A stretch of DNA of 64,000 nucleotides from Myxococcales bacterium. Lineage in GTDB: Bacteria > Myxococcota_A > Polyangia > Nannocystales > Nannocystaceae. Each line of letters starts with the position of its first letter. Positions within the stretch are counted from its first letter, which is position 1. This document shows, piece by piece, positions 36,775 through 45,274 of this stretch. Under the pieces are notes generated by a model. That model was given only the letters and a program-made list of their open reading frames with translations. It had not been told where the DNA came from and ran no database searches. Location: positions 1-64,000 of the forward strand of contig JACKDW010000012.1 of the NCBI GenBank assembly GCA_020633295.1, written 5' to 3'. A program made the translations under genes and the position numbers.

Positions 36775-36872
36775 CGAGCGCTCTCATCGCGGGCGTGCAA
36801 GCTCGTGCGCGTGCGCTGTTCATGGCGCGCGGTGACGCGTCGATCAGCGTTCTCCCGTGGTACAAGGCGCGC

Positions 36873-37304
36873 GTGCGGCAAGACCCTCGACACGTGTTTT
36901 CGGCCTCGCCCTACGAGCCGACGGTGGGGTACGCTCGAGCGGTCCGCGTCGGCGACCGCGTCCACGTCTCCGGCACGGCGCCGATCGGCGATCGCGGCGA
37001 GAACGTCGGCGAGGGCGATCCCTATCGCCAGGCGCAGCGCTGCCTCGAGCTCATCGATCGCGCGGTCGCGCAGCTCGCCGCGGGGGCGCGCGCGGTCATC
37101 GTGCGCACGCGCGTGTTCCTGACGCGCGCCGAGGATTGGCGCGAGGTCGGGCGCGCGCACGGCGAGCGGTTCTCGGCCGCGCGCCTGGAGACGCACGGCG
37201 AGCGACCGGCCTGCACCTTCGTCGTCGTCGCGGCGCTGCTCGATCCGGCCTGGCGCGTCGAGATCGAGGCCGAGGCGGCGCTGCTCGACGCGCCGCCCGG
37301 ATGA
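36873..37304 (+). CDS. RidA (YjgF/YER057c/UK114) family protein
   Basis: A 143-residue protein, close to the normal length. FSASPYEPTVGYARAVRVGDRVHVSGTAP opens the fold, then YRQAQRCLELIDRAV and VVVAALLDPAWRVEIEAEA. RidA proteins hydrolyse reactive imines or enamines; the key Arg near the C-terminus is not at its usual place (R in W-R-V-E-I), so this is probably a Rid-like subgroup member. GTG at 36873 is chosen because it starts at the conserved part and TACAAG lies 6 nt upstream; an ATG 48 bp earlier is possible. Confidence 0.8.
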   Translation: MRQDPRHVFSASPYEPTVGYARAVRVGDRVHVSGTAPIGDRGENVGEGDPYRQAQRCLELIDRAVAQLAAGARAVIVRTRVFLTRAEDWREVGRAHGERFSAARLETHGERPACTFVVVAALLDPAWRVEIEAEAALLDAPPG

Positions 37305-37320
37305 CGCGCGCTGGCGCGTC
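37303..37320. terminator. hairpin between RidA and TetR genes
   Basis: GACGCGC-GCTG-GCGCGTC, a perfect 7-bp stem with a 4-nt loop that overlaps the RidA stop. It separates two convergent genes. Confidence 0.55.
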
Positions 37321-37350
37321 TGGTCTCTGGTTCATGTTGACGCCGACCGC

Positions 37351-37974
37351 TCACTCGCGGTCGCGCGCGACCTCGCCGAGCGCGTCGAAGACCTGCTTCG
37401 CGATCGAGCGCAGGTCCTCCTGCGGGCGCTCGCCCCAGGCGACGAGCGCCGTGTCGATCGCCGCGATAGCGACGCGCGCGGTCAGCTCGGCGATCATCGG
37501 GTTGCGCCGCGGCGGCCGGGCGCGGAGCAGCGTCGCCAGCCGTCGCGTCCAGTCGTCCTGCGTGACGAGGAAGCGCCCGCGCAGCGTCGGCGTGTGCCGG
37601 ATCATGTGCAGCGTGGCCTGGGCGCGCGCGAGGTCCGTGCCGAAGGTCTCGATGATCGCCTCGAGCGTGGAGCGCAACGCGAGCAGCGGCGGCTCGCGCT
37701 CGAGTCGCCGCGCGAGCTCGTGGAGCAGCGCGTCGCCGGGCTCGTCGAAGGTGCCGATGACGACATCCTCTTTGCTCGGGAAGTAGCGGAAGAAGGTGCG
37801 GCGCGAGATGCCGGCGGCCTCGGCCAGCTCGTCGACCGTGACCTCGTCGAAGCCGCGCTCGAGCAGCAGCGTGAGCGCGAGCTCGGCGAGGTGCGTCCGC
37901 GTCATCCGGAGCTTGCGATCGCGGAGCGAGGCCAGCGACTCGCTGCGGTGGTCGCGGTTTCGCCCGTTCGCCAC
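37351..37974 (-). CDS. TetR-family transcriptional regulator
   Basis: About 207 residues. The N-terminal DNA-binding domain is clear: LALTLLLERGFDEVTVDELAEAAGISRRTFFRYFPSKEDVV (written here in parts: ERGFDEVTVDELAEAAGIS then RRTFFRYFPSKEDVV). The C-terminal ligand domain is diverged. Start uncertain: GTG 37974, GTG 37989 or ATG 38034; the last lies inside the P450 promoter. Divergent from a cytochrome P450, a common arrangement in which the regulator represses the enzyme gene and itself. Confidence 0.85.
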   Translation of the reverse strand: MANGRNRDHRSESLASLRDRKLRMTRTHLAELALTLLLERGFDEVTVDELAEAAGISRRTFFRYFPSKEDVVIGTFDEPGDALLHELARRLEREPPLLALRSTLEAIIETFGTDLARAQATLHMIRHTPTLRGRFLVTQDDWTRRLATLLRARPPRRNPMIAELTARVAIAAIDTALVAWGERPQEDLRSIAKQVFDALGEVARDRE

Positions 37975-38008
37975 CCCTGTTGATGACACGAAATCAGAAT
38001 GACACCCA

Positions 38009-38037
38009 GTGACAGGTTTTGCAATGAGTGTCATAAT
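38009..38037 (+). promoter_or_regulatory. P450 promoter with flanking TGACAC boxes
   Basis: GTGACA (38009-38014), 17-bp spacer, CATAAT (38032-38037), 9 nt before the P450 GTG. Inverted ATGACAC (from about 37999) and GTGTCAT (38028-38034), plus a further ATGACAC at 37984, surround it and are good candidates for the TetR operator. Confidence 0.55.
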
Positions 38038-38046
38038 TGGCCCATC

Positions 38047-39402
38047 GTGCGAATTCCCGGCCCAAGCGTCTTTCGGTTCCTCCGCGGCGTGCGTGAACAG
38101 GGCTTGCTCGACTGCGCGGGCGCGCTGTGGCGCGAGTACGGCGATCTGTTCCAGGTGCGCGTCGGTTGGCGAACGCTGATCTTCGCGATGCACCCCGACG
38201 TCGTCGAGCACGTGCAGGTCACCCGCAAGGAGCGCTACGCGAAGCTCGACAGCTACGAGCCGATCCGCAAGTACCTGATCGGCAACGGCGTCGTCGCGAG
38301 CAACGGCGAGCTGTGGCGACGGCAGCGCAAGCTGATGGCGCCGTTCTACACGCCCAAGGGCATCCAGGCGTACGCGGACATGATGATCGGGGAGGGCGCG
38401 CGCTTCGTCGCGCGCTGGGACGAGCTCGCGCGTTCGGGGCGCGAGGTCGACATCGCCCAGGAGATGACGCTCGTGACCGCCGCCGTGATCCTCAAGGCGA
38501 TGTTCAGCTCCGAGACCATCGACTCGATCAACCAGATGAAGGACGCGGTCGAGACGATGCTCGACTACATCAACGCGCGGCTCGTCCGCCCGCAGCTCCC
38601 CAGCTGGGTGCCGACGGCGATGAACCGCAAGTACAACGCGACGCGCCGGATGGTGCACCACTCGATCACCTCGCTGATCGAGCAGCGGCGCGCCCTCGCC
38701 GAGTCCGAGTGGCCCGACGACCTGCTCTCCCGGATGATGAAGGCGCGCGACGAGGAGACCGGCGAGGGGATGACGGCGCTGCTGCTGCGCGACGAGTCGC
38801 TCACGACCTTCTTCGCCGGCTACGAGACCACCGCGCGCACCATGACCTTCGCCTGGTACGCGCTCGCGACCAACCCGCGCGTCCGCGCGCGCCTGCACGA
38901 CGAGCTCGATCGCGTGCTCGGCGGGCGCGCGCCCACGATCGACGCGCTCAAGCAGCTCCCCTACACGCTCCAGGTCATCAAGGAGGTGCTGCGGCTCTAC
39001 CCCGCGGCGCCCTTCTACCCGCGCGACGCCGTGGTCGCCGACACGCTCGGGCGCTACGACGTGCCCGCCGGCGCGTCGGTCATGATGAGCCCCTACTACA
39101 CGCACCGGCACCCCGAGTTCTGGCGAGACCCCGAGGTCTTCGACCCCGACCGCTGGACGCGGGAGCGCGAGGCCGCGCGGCACCGCTACGCGTTTCACCC
39201 CTTCGCCGCCGGCCAGCGCACGTGCATCGGGAACAACTTCTCGCTGCTCGAGAGCCACATCCTGCTCGCCGCGCTCGCGCAGCGCTTCGCGCCCGCGCTG
39301 CGCGAGGGCTACGCGCCTCGCTGGGAGATGCGCGGGACGCTGACGCTCCCCGGCGGGCTGCCGATGATCGTGCGGCCGCGCGCGGTCGCGGCGGCGGCGT
39401 AG
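38047..39402 (+). CDS. cytochrome P450
   Basis: A 451-residue protein of normal P450 length, soluble. I-helix oxygen-binding motif FAGYETTAR, K-helix E-x-x-R in KEVLRLYP, PERF-like region FDPDRW, and heme loop FHPFAAGQRTCIG with Cys393 as thiolate ligand. GTG at 38047 is fixed by the conserved IPGPS start of the fold and by the promoter. It resembles bacterial CYP102/CYP4-type fatty-acid or lipid hydroxylases lacking the reductase domain; needs external redox partners. Substrate unknown. Regulated probably by the divergent TetR. Confidence 0.93.
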   Translation: MRIPGPSVFRFLRGVREQGLLDCAGALWREYGDLFQVRVGWRTLIFAMHPDVVEHVQVTRKERYAKLDSYEPIRKYLIGNGVVASNGELWRRQRKLMAPFYTPKGIQAYADMMIGEGARFVARWDELARSGREVDIAQEMTLVTAAVILKAMFSSETIDSINQMKDAVETMLDYINARLVRPQLPSWVPTAMNRKYNATRRMVHHSITSLIEQRRALAESEWPDDLLSRMMKARDEETGEGMTALLLRDESLTTFFAGYETTARTMTFAWYALATNPRVRARLHDELDRVLGGRAPTIDALKQLPYTLQVIKEVLRLYPAAPFYPRDAVVADTLGRYDVPAGASVMMSPYYTHRHPEFWRDPEVFDPDRWTREREAARHRYAFHPFAAGQRTCIGNNFSLLESHILLAALAQRFAPALREGYAPRWEMRGTLTLPGGLPMIVRPRAVAAAA

Positions 39403-39405
39403 GCC

Positions 39406-39424
39406 CGGAGCGCGACGCGCTCCG
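39406..39424. terminator. hairpin after P450
   Basis: CGGAGCGC-GAC-GCGCTCCG, a perfect 8-bp stem with a 3-nt loop, three bases after the P450 stop and before the end of the opposing gene. Confidence 0.65.
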
Positions 39425-39476
39425 AGCCTGCGCGCGTCATGCTGTCCTTGGGGACCGCTTGCAACGCGCGGCGCGG

Positions 39477-40409
39477 CTAGCTCGGCGCGAGGATCGAGCC
39501 GCGCGCCGGCGTGGTCAGCCCGCGGCGGCGCAGGAAGTTCTTCATCTCGGGCCAGCTCGCGCCGAGGAAGGTGAACTCGTCCTCGCGCGCGCGGTCGCCC
39601 CCCAAGCGCAGCTCGTCGGCGCGATCGCGGTACTGCCCCGTCGCCGAGTGCTCGCGCGCGAACGCCTCGAGCACGTCGAGCAGGCGCAGGTCGGCGTCGG
39701 TCAGGTGCTCGCTCGCGCCGGGGCGCTGGTTCTCGAGGCGGTGCAGCGCCGGCGTGTAGGCGCCGTCGCGCAGCTCGACGACCGCGTCGACCGCGAGCTG
39801 CTGCGCGAGGATCACCCGCTGGGTCGTCGAGGGCGCCTCGGCCAGCGCGGCGCGGGTCTCCGCCTGCCAGCCGCGCGCGGCGTCGAGCTCACCCTCGAGC
39901 GCCTCGAGCAGCGCCATCCACATGCACACCTGCGGGCGCGCGCCGGCGAGGCGCCCGCGTCGCGAGAACCACCCCGTGTCGAGCGCGCGGCGGAGTCGGT
40001 CTCGCGCGGCTCGCAGGTCGCCCGCGCGCAGATCGACGACGCCGCGGTTAAACAGCAGCAGCGCGTGCAGGTGCGGGGCGGCGCGCGCGTGCGTGAGCGC
40101 GTGGTCGAGCCGCGCGCGCGCCTCGGTCAGCTCGCCGCGCTGGATCAGCGTGCTCGCGCGGGTGCACTCCGCCTGCAGCCGCCTCGCGGCGCGCTCGTGG
40201 ACGAGCATCGTGACGCCGCACCCGCACATCATCGCGCCGACGGCCCAGGTCGAGACCTGGGGCGACAGCAACGCGGCGGCGAGCGCCTGCGAGGTCAGCA
40301 GGCCGAGGCCGAGGCCGAGCATGCGCCGCGACCACTCGGCGCGCGAGCGCAGGCCCGGGGCGGGCGAGTGCGCGATCGCGAGGCGCGGCGCTGCGACGAG
40401 GGCGACCAT
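39477..40409 (-). CDS. membrane-anchored TPR-like protein
   Basis: A 310-residue protein. Two hydrophobic helices near the N-terminus (LGLGLGLLTSQALAAALL and WAVGAMMCGCGVTML), then a helical cytoplasmic or periplasmic region with TPR-like pairs (AECTRASTLIQRGELTEARARLDHAL, LLLFNRGVVDLRAGDLRAARDRL, in parts). No family recognised. ATG at 40409 is 7 nt after a perfect TATACT. Confidence 0.72.
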   Translation of the reverse strand: MVALVAAPRLAIAHSPAPGLRSRAEWSRRMLGLGLGLLTSQALAAALLSPQVSTWAVGAMMCGCGVTMLVHERAARRLQAECTRASTLIQRGELTEARARLDHALTHARAAPHLHALLLFNRGVVDLRAGDLRAARDRLRRALDTGWFSRRGRLAGARPQVCMWMALLEALEGELDAARGWQAETRAALAEAPSTTQRVILAQQLAVDAVVELRDGAYTPALHRLENQRPGASEHLTDADLRLLDVLEAFAREHSATGQYRDRADELRLGGDRAREDEFTFLGASWPEMKNFLRRRGLTTPARGSILAPS

Positions 40410-40416
40410 CGCCCCG

Positions 40417-40422
40417 AGTATA
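40417..40422 (-). promoter_or_regulatory. -10 TATACT 7 nt before the 40409 ATG
   Basis: Minus-strand CTCTATACTCGGGGCG precedes the start, with no ribosome site. Same architecture as at 24564 and 26245. Confidence 0.5.
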
Positions 40423-40657
40423 GAGCGACGCGCGCTCGCTCGCCCGTCCCGCGCGGCGCGATGAGAACGCGCCGCGCCGCAGGCGTCGCGTCGCGGAGAA
40501 TCGCTCCGCCCGCCGCGAGCGCCCGTCGCCGCGGTCGCCACGCTCGCCGCGAGGGCGGCGCTGCGCTCGGTAGAAGTCGGCCGCCTGTCGCGGGCGTGGC
40601 GGGTGCGCTCGAGGCCACGTCCTCAACGAGCGGCGGCGCGGGCCCGGGCTCGCCCGG

Positions 40658-41098
40658 TCAGGGCTCCTCCCCCGGGGTGAGGTCCTCGCGAAACGGCGCG
40701 AGGATCTCGCGGAAGGACTCGGTCCAGGGCTCTGGCGCGCGCGTGGTCGGGTGGACGCGGACCACGACGCGCTCACCGGTCGCGTGGTCGACGTCCTCGT
40801 CCATCGGCAGCACGCGCAGGCCGAAGCTCAGGCTCGAGCGCCCGAGCCGCTTGACCCAGACGCGCACGCGGACCTCGCCCGTGCCCGTGACGGGCCGCAG
40901 GTACTCGATGTGGTTGGCGCGCACGAGGTGAAACTGGTCGGGGTGCGAGTTGAAGTCGAGCCGGTCCGCCCAGCCGAGCCGCCGCCAGAACGAGCCGATC
41001 GCGTGCTCGAACAGCAGCAGGTAGCGCGCGTTGTGGAGGATCTGGAAGGCGTCGAGATCATCGAAGTAGACCCCGTGAACAACCTCGTGGAATCGCAT
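40658..41098 (-). CDS. 4HBT-family acyl-CoA thioesterase
   Basis: A 146-residue hotdog-fold protein. VYFDDLDAFQILHNARYL carries the active-site Asp and the H-N-A-R-Y-L helix typical of YbgC/4-hydroxybenzoyl-CoA thioesterases; later strands V-R-V-R-V-W-V-K-R-L-G-R-S-S-L-S-F complete the fold. Probably hydrolyses short or aromatic acyl-CoA in the cytosol. It lies in line with the DUF4215 lipoprotein genes but separated by 94 bp. Confidence 0.88.
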   Translation of the reverse strand: MRFHEVVHGVYFDDLDAFQILHNARYLLLFEHAIGSFWRRLGWADRLDFNSHPDQFHLVRANHIEYLRPVTGTGEVRVRVWVKRLGRSSLSFGLRVLPMDEDVDHATGERVVVRVHPTTRAPEPWTESFREILAPFREDLTPGEEP

Positions 41099-41192
41099 CG
41101 CCCGTGCTCATAGCGGCGCGGGCACCGATCGCGCAAGCCCGCGCGCGTTCGCGCGACGCGTGGCCGCGCCGCGTGGCCGCGCGCCGCGGGCG

Positions 41193-42770
41193 TCAGCCGG
41201 GGACGGCGACGCCGCAGCAGTCCGCGCCCGGGAGATCGCTCATGCACGCGAGGCTGTCGCCGGGCGTGCACGCGTCGCACTCCCACCGGAAGCCGTCGAG
41301 CAGCGCGACGGTCGCCAGGATGCTGTCGCCGATGTCGGCGAGGAAGAAGGTCATCTCGAGCGGGCCGTCGGGCGTGACGTTGTGCTTGACCGTGAGCCAG
41401 TCGGTGCAGGCGTGGCCTTCGAAGCCGGTGCCGCCGAGCTCGGGGTCCGCGAACACGTAGCCCTCGGTCAGGATGTAGTCGTTGAGCGAGGTGATCGAGA
41501 GCGCCTGACCGTTGAGGTAGGTGACGTTGCCGGTGTACTCGTCGCTCACCTGCCAGATGATCAGCAGGTCGTTGTAGGGCGTGTTGACGAACACCGGCCA
41601 CTCCGACGAGCACAGCACGAGGTGCATCGAGTACGCCGCGGTCCCGGGCGGCGGCGTCGCTTCGAAGCGGAACCACAGCTTGTCGTTGGGGTCGCCGTTG
41701 AGGCCCCACTGGGCCGCGAGCGTGTCGGAGCAGTCGCCGAAGCCGTCGCAGCCCTCGAAGGGCGTGCCGCCCTGGCCGTTGTTGCTGCCGTTGACCGGGT
41801 TGATCGCGCTCGGGAGCTGGTTGGTGTCGTCGTTGTTGTTCTCGCCGTTCGCGCCCTGCGAGTTGGGCTGCTCGAGCACGACGCCCTGGGGGTTGGGCGC
41901 GGCGACCGTGCCGGTCGAGAGCACGAGCATCGCGTCGCCCTTGCGCGGGCTGTACTTGAGCTCGCCCATCGTCGCGAACGAGCCGTAGCCGGACGCGATC
42001 TGCCACGCGTTCGGGTTGTTCGACATGAACTGGTGGTCGTCGACGAACACGGCTTGGTTGACGAGATCGGAGCACGCGAGGTCCAGCGCCTGAAACGGCG
42101 CGAGCTCCTGGTTCTTCACCAGCGCGTCGTCGCAGGGCGCGTAGGGGTCGTCATCGCCGTCGAGCGGCTGACAGGCGGGGTCCGGCGTCAGCTCGCAGTC
42201 GTTCTGGCACCCGTCGTCGTTGATCTCGTTGCCGTCGTCGCAGGGCTCGTTCCACTCGGCCACGCCGTTGCCGCAGTCGCCGGGCTCGCTCGGGATGCAG
42301 TTGTCCTCGCAGCCGTCCATCGGCACGTCGTTGCCGTCGTCACACTTCTCGGGCTCCTCGACCACGCCGTTGCCGCAGTACTCGCTGAGGAGGCACTCGC
42401 TCGTGCAGCCGTCGTCCTCGATCTCGTTGCCGTCGTCGCACTCCTCGGCGCCCTCCATCACCCCGTCGCCGCACACCGCGTTGACGATGCACGCGTTCGA
42501 GCACTCGTCGTCGTCGACGTCGTTGCCGTCGTCGCACTCCTCGCCCTCGTCCGGGACGCCGTCGGTGCACTCACCCGGCTCGGTCGTCATCGACCCCGTC
42601 ACCGTCTCGGAGGTCTCGGTGCCCGGGCCCTCGGTCGTCTCGGGCTCGGTCGTCCCGTCGGTCGTGCCCGAGGTCTCGCTGAGCGTGGCGCTCGTGGTGG
42701 TGTCGTCGCCGGTGCACCCGAGCGGGAGCGCGAGCGAGGAGAGCAGCAGGGCGCGTCGAGGCCAGGACAT
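41193..42770 (-). CDS. DUF4215-repeat lipoprotein with choice-of-anchor-L-like domain
   Basis: A 525-residue protein. Lipobox ALPLGCTGD, Thr/Glu-rich linker to about residue 65, then five Cys repeats of about 35 residues: C-G-D/N-G-V-x-E-x-x-E-x-C-D-D-G-N-x(4-5)-D-G-C. The last 300 residues form a strand-rich domain with FVNTPYNDLLIIWQV, GSNNGQGG and CDACTPGD near the end, which looks like the domain seen with choice-of-anchor L proteins. Typical myxobacterial surface lipoprotein with calcium-like acidic repeats. ATG 42770 or the GTG at 42773. Paralog of the 43255 gene. Confidence 0.88.
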   Translation of the reverse strand: MSWPRRALLLSSLALPLGCTGDDTTTSATLSETSGTTDGTTEPETTEGPGTETSETVTGSMTTEPGECTDGVPDEGEECDDGNDVDDDECSNACIVNAVCGDGVMEGAEECDDGNEIEDDGCTSECLLSEYCGNGVVEEPEKCDDGNDVPMDGCEDNCIPSEPGDCGNGVAEWNEPCDDGNEINDDGCQNDCELTPDPACQPLDGDDDPYAPCDDALVKNQELAPFQALDLACSDLVNQAVFVDDHQFMSNNPNAWQIASGYGSFATMGELKYSPRKGDAMLVLSTGTVAAPNPQGVVLEQPNSQGANGENNNDDTNQLPSAINPVNGSNNGQGGTPFEGCDGFGDCSDTLAAQWGLNGDPNDKLWFRFEATPPPGTAAYSMHLVLCSSEWPVFVNTPYNDLLIIWQVSDEYTGNVTYLNGQALSITSLNDYILTEGYVFADPELGGTGFEGHACTDWLTVKHNVTPDGPLEMTFFLADIGDSILATVALLDGFRWECDACTPGDSLACMSDLPGADCCGVAVPG

Positions 42771-43254
42771 CACGGGCAAGCGCTAGCGGGTAAGGGGCCT
42801 CGCGCGGCGTTGACCGGCGCGTGACCGAACCTGTGTATAGTATGTCCGATAGGCCATTCGTGTCGATAGAGCAGGGTACGCGGCACTGCTCGCGCGCGGA
42901 TGACCGGCGCGCCGGATTGCTCCGCGCGCGCGGGCGTCGCGATTACGCCCGCGCGCGTGTTCGTCCGCGCGTGCCCGGCGGGGTCTCGCGCGCGGCGGTG
43001 TAGCGCTTCGCCCCGCCGCGCGGCGCGTGTTTTTCTGAGCGTCGCGGTCGCGGTCGCGGTCGCGGCGACGACGGCTCGCGCCGCGCGGACTTGCGCCGCC
43101 CGCTTCGCGCACGAGTACGCGTCACGCGGCGCGAGCGCGTCGGTGCGGCGCAGCCGTGCGCGCGTCGAGCCTCGCGCGCCGCAGCGCGCTCGAGCTGGTT
43201 CACGCGGCGGCGCCCGCCGTCGTGCCCTCCTCGCCGCGCGGCGCCACGCGCCGC
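42771..43254. other. intergenic region between two DUF4215 genes
   Basis: 484 bp without a gene. On the minus strand TCGACA and TACTAT (about 42866 and 42838) are about 18 bp apart and may be the promoter of the 42770 gene, which would then have a 65-nt leader. The rest is CGCG-rich with Arg-biased frames. Confidence 0.4.
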
Positions 43255-44835
43255 CTAGTCGAGCCCGACGCCGCAGCAGCCGGCCGGCGGCACCGCGACC
43301 GCGCAGGCCTGCGCGTCGCCGGGCGTGCACGCGTCGCAGCGCCAGCGGAAGTCGTCGAAGATCGCGACCGTCGCCTGGATCTGATCGAAGGTGTCGGCGA
43401 TGAAGAACGCGACCTCGAGCGGTTCGCCGGCCGCGACGTTGTGCCGGACGGTGAGCCAGTCGGTGCACGCCTGGCCTTCGAAGCCGGTGTCGTCGAGCGC
43501 GGGGTGGTTCATCGTGTACCCGTCTGTGGCCAGGTAGGGCGCGAGCGACGAGACCGTGAGCGCGTCGCCGTCGATGAACGCGACGTTGCCGGTGAAGTGC
43601 TCGTTGACCTGCCAGATGATGAACAGGTCGTTGTAGGGCGTGTTGACGAACGAGTACTCCGACGAGCAGAACACGAGCCGCATCGACCAGCCCGCGGTCT
43701 GCTCCGGCGGCGTCGCCTTGAACCGCAGCCACAGGCGGTTCAAGATCTGCATCTCGAAGTCGTTGTACCAGGGGTCCTCGAGCGTGTCGGAGCAGTCGTT
43801 GACGCCGTCGCACGCGTTAAAGGGATCGCCGCCGCCGCCGTCGTTGGAGCCCTTGTCGGGCGACAGCGGCGGCGGCAGCTGCCACACGTTGTCGTTGCCG
43901 TTGTCGTTGTTGGAGGCCTGCGAGCTCGGGTCCTCGAGCACCACGCCGTCCTCGTCGGTCGGCTCGATCAGCCCGGTCGAGATCATCAGGAACGACTCGC
44001 CCTTGCGCGGGCTGAACACGAGCTGGCCCTGCACCTCGTGGGAGCCGAAGCCCTTGGCGATCCGCCACGCGTCGGGGTCCGGCGAGTGCAGCTCGTGCTC
44101 GTCGATCAGCAGCGCTTGGTTTACCAGGTCGGAGCAGCCCAGCTCCATCGCCTGAAACGGCGCGAGCGGGTCCGACGGATCGAGCGCGCCGTCGCAGGGC
44201 GCGTAGGGGTCGGGCTCCTCGTTCTGCGGGATCGGCTGACACACCTCGGCCGGCGTCGGCGAGCAGTCGTTCTGGCAGCCGTCGTTGTTGACGTCGTTGC
44301 CGTCGTCGCACGCCTCGTCGAAGGCCTTGACGCCGTCGCCGCAGACGCCGGGCTCGGTCGGGACGCAGTCGGGCTCGCAGCCGTCGTCCGGCTCGTTGTT
44401 GCCGTCGTCGCACTTCTCCGAGTCCTCGAGCACGCCGTCGCCGCAGATCGCCCCGAGCTGGTGCAGGCACGCGTTGGTGCACGCGTCGTTGTCGATCTCG
44501 TTGCCGTCGTCGCACTCCTCGTCGCCCTCGACCACGCCGTCGCCGCACTCCGGCGTGAGCGTGCAGTCGGCCTCGCAGCCGTCGCCGTCGACGTCGTCGC
44601 CGTCGTCGCAGTCCTCGCCGGGGTCGAGCTGCCCGTCGCCGCAGCTCGCGGCGGTCGTCGTCGCGACCGGCTCGGTCGAGCCGTCGCTCTCGCTGCCGCC
44701 CCCGCTCGTGGTCCCGGCCGTCGTGCCGTCGGACGGGCCCTCCGTGGTCTCGCCCGGGTCGGGCGGGTCACCGCAGGCGGGGAGCAGCAGCGCCGCGCTG
44801 GTCACGAGCGCGGTGAGGGAGAGCCGGTGTTGCAT
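43255..44835 (-). CDS. DUF4215-repeat lipoprotein, tandem paralog
   Basis: A 526-residue protein. Lipobox LLLPACGDP, a Thr/Ser linker and five Cys repeats (CGDGQLDPGEDCDDGD, CGDGVVEGDEECDDGNE, CGDGVLEDSEKCDDGNN and so on). The C-terminal domain matches that of the neighbour (FVNTPYNDLFIIWQV, GSNDGGGGDPFNACDGVND, CDACTPGD). The tandem copies differ mostly in linker and Cys-repeat spacing, so the pair arose by duplication. ATG at 44835. Confidence 0.88.
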   Translation of the reverse strand: MQHRLSLTALVTSAALLLPACGDPPDPGETTEGPSDGTTAGTTSGGGSESDGSTEPVATTTAASCGDGQLDPGEDCDDGDDVDGDGCEADCTLTPECGDGVVEGDEECDDGNEIDNDACTNACLHQLGAICGDGVLEDSEKCDDGNNEPDDGCEPDCVPTEPGVCGDGVKAFDEACDDGNDVNNDGCQNDCSPTPAEVCQPIPQNEEPDPYAPCDGALDPSDPLAPFQAMELGCSDLVNQALLIDEHELHSPDPDAWRIAKGFGSHEVQGQLVFSPRKGESFLMISTGLIEPTDEDGVVLEDPSSQASNNDNGNDNVWQLPPPLSPDKGSNDGGGGDPFNACDGVNDCSDTLEDPWYNDFEMQILNRLWLRFKATPPEQTAGWSMRLVFCSSEYSFVNTPYNDLFIIWQVNEHFTGNVAFIDGDALTVSSLAPYLATDGYTMNHPALDDTGFEGQACTDWLTVRHNVAAGEPLEVAFFIADTFDQIQATVAIFDDFRWRCDACTPGDAQACAVAVPPAGCCGVGLD

Positions 44836-44883
44836 CTCTTATGTCTCTCAGGTCATGTCGGCGACGGGCGATCGCTCGGTTGA

Positions 44884-44903
44884 ATATGATTTTAGGGACA
44901 TGT
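44884..44903 (+). promoter_or_regulatory. 20-bp dyad, copy C
   Basis: ATATGATTTTAGGGACATGT matches copy A at 15 of 20 positions, with the right half-site exact. It lies 48 bp upstream of the DUF4215 start at 44835. Confidence 0.4.
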
Positions 44904-45259
44904 TACTGTGGATGTACAGCGCCGCCTCGCCGCGCGCGTCCCGGCCGCGCCCGGGACACGCCGGGCGCGGCCGTTTCTTCGCGCTGTGGCCTCGCGCCCC
45001 AGCGACGCGCGCGGTCACGGGGCGGGGGGGCCGCCTCGCCTGCGGGCCTCGGGCCTCGCGCTGGATCGCGGCCGCGCGCCTCGACGCGCCGGTCTTCGCG
45101 GCTGCGCGTCTCGCTCGCCGCGCTCTCGTCGGCGGCGCAGTCGCGGCGCGTGCCCTGTACGCGGCGCTCGACGGTCACCCGCGCGAGGCGTCCAGCGGCT
45201 GCGGTCGCGGTCGCGGTCGACGATGACGTCCGCAGCGCCGCGGCCTGGGGCGTCGCTGT

Positions 45260-45265
45260 TACACT
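45260..45265 (+). promoter_or_regulatory. -10 TACACT 9 nt before the symporter ATG
   Basis: GTTACACTCCGGCGCCG precedes the start codon and no Shine-Dalgarno sequence is seen. Confidence 0.4.
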
Positions 45266-45274
45266 CCGGCGCCG

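Larger units (their letters stand above)
44836..45274. other. divergent intergenic region with dyad copy C
   Basis: 439 bp between the DUF4215 gene (minus) and the symporter gene (plus). It holds the dyad at 44884-44903 and the symporter -10. The GC-rich middle has no gene; the open frames on both strands are Arg/Ala noise. Confidence 0.45.
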
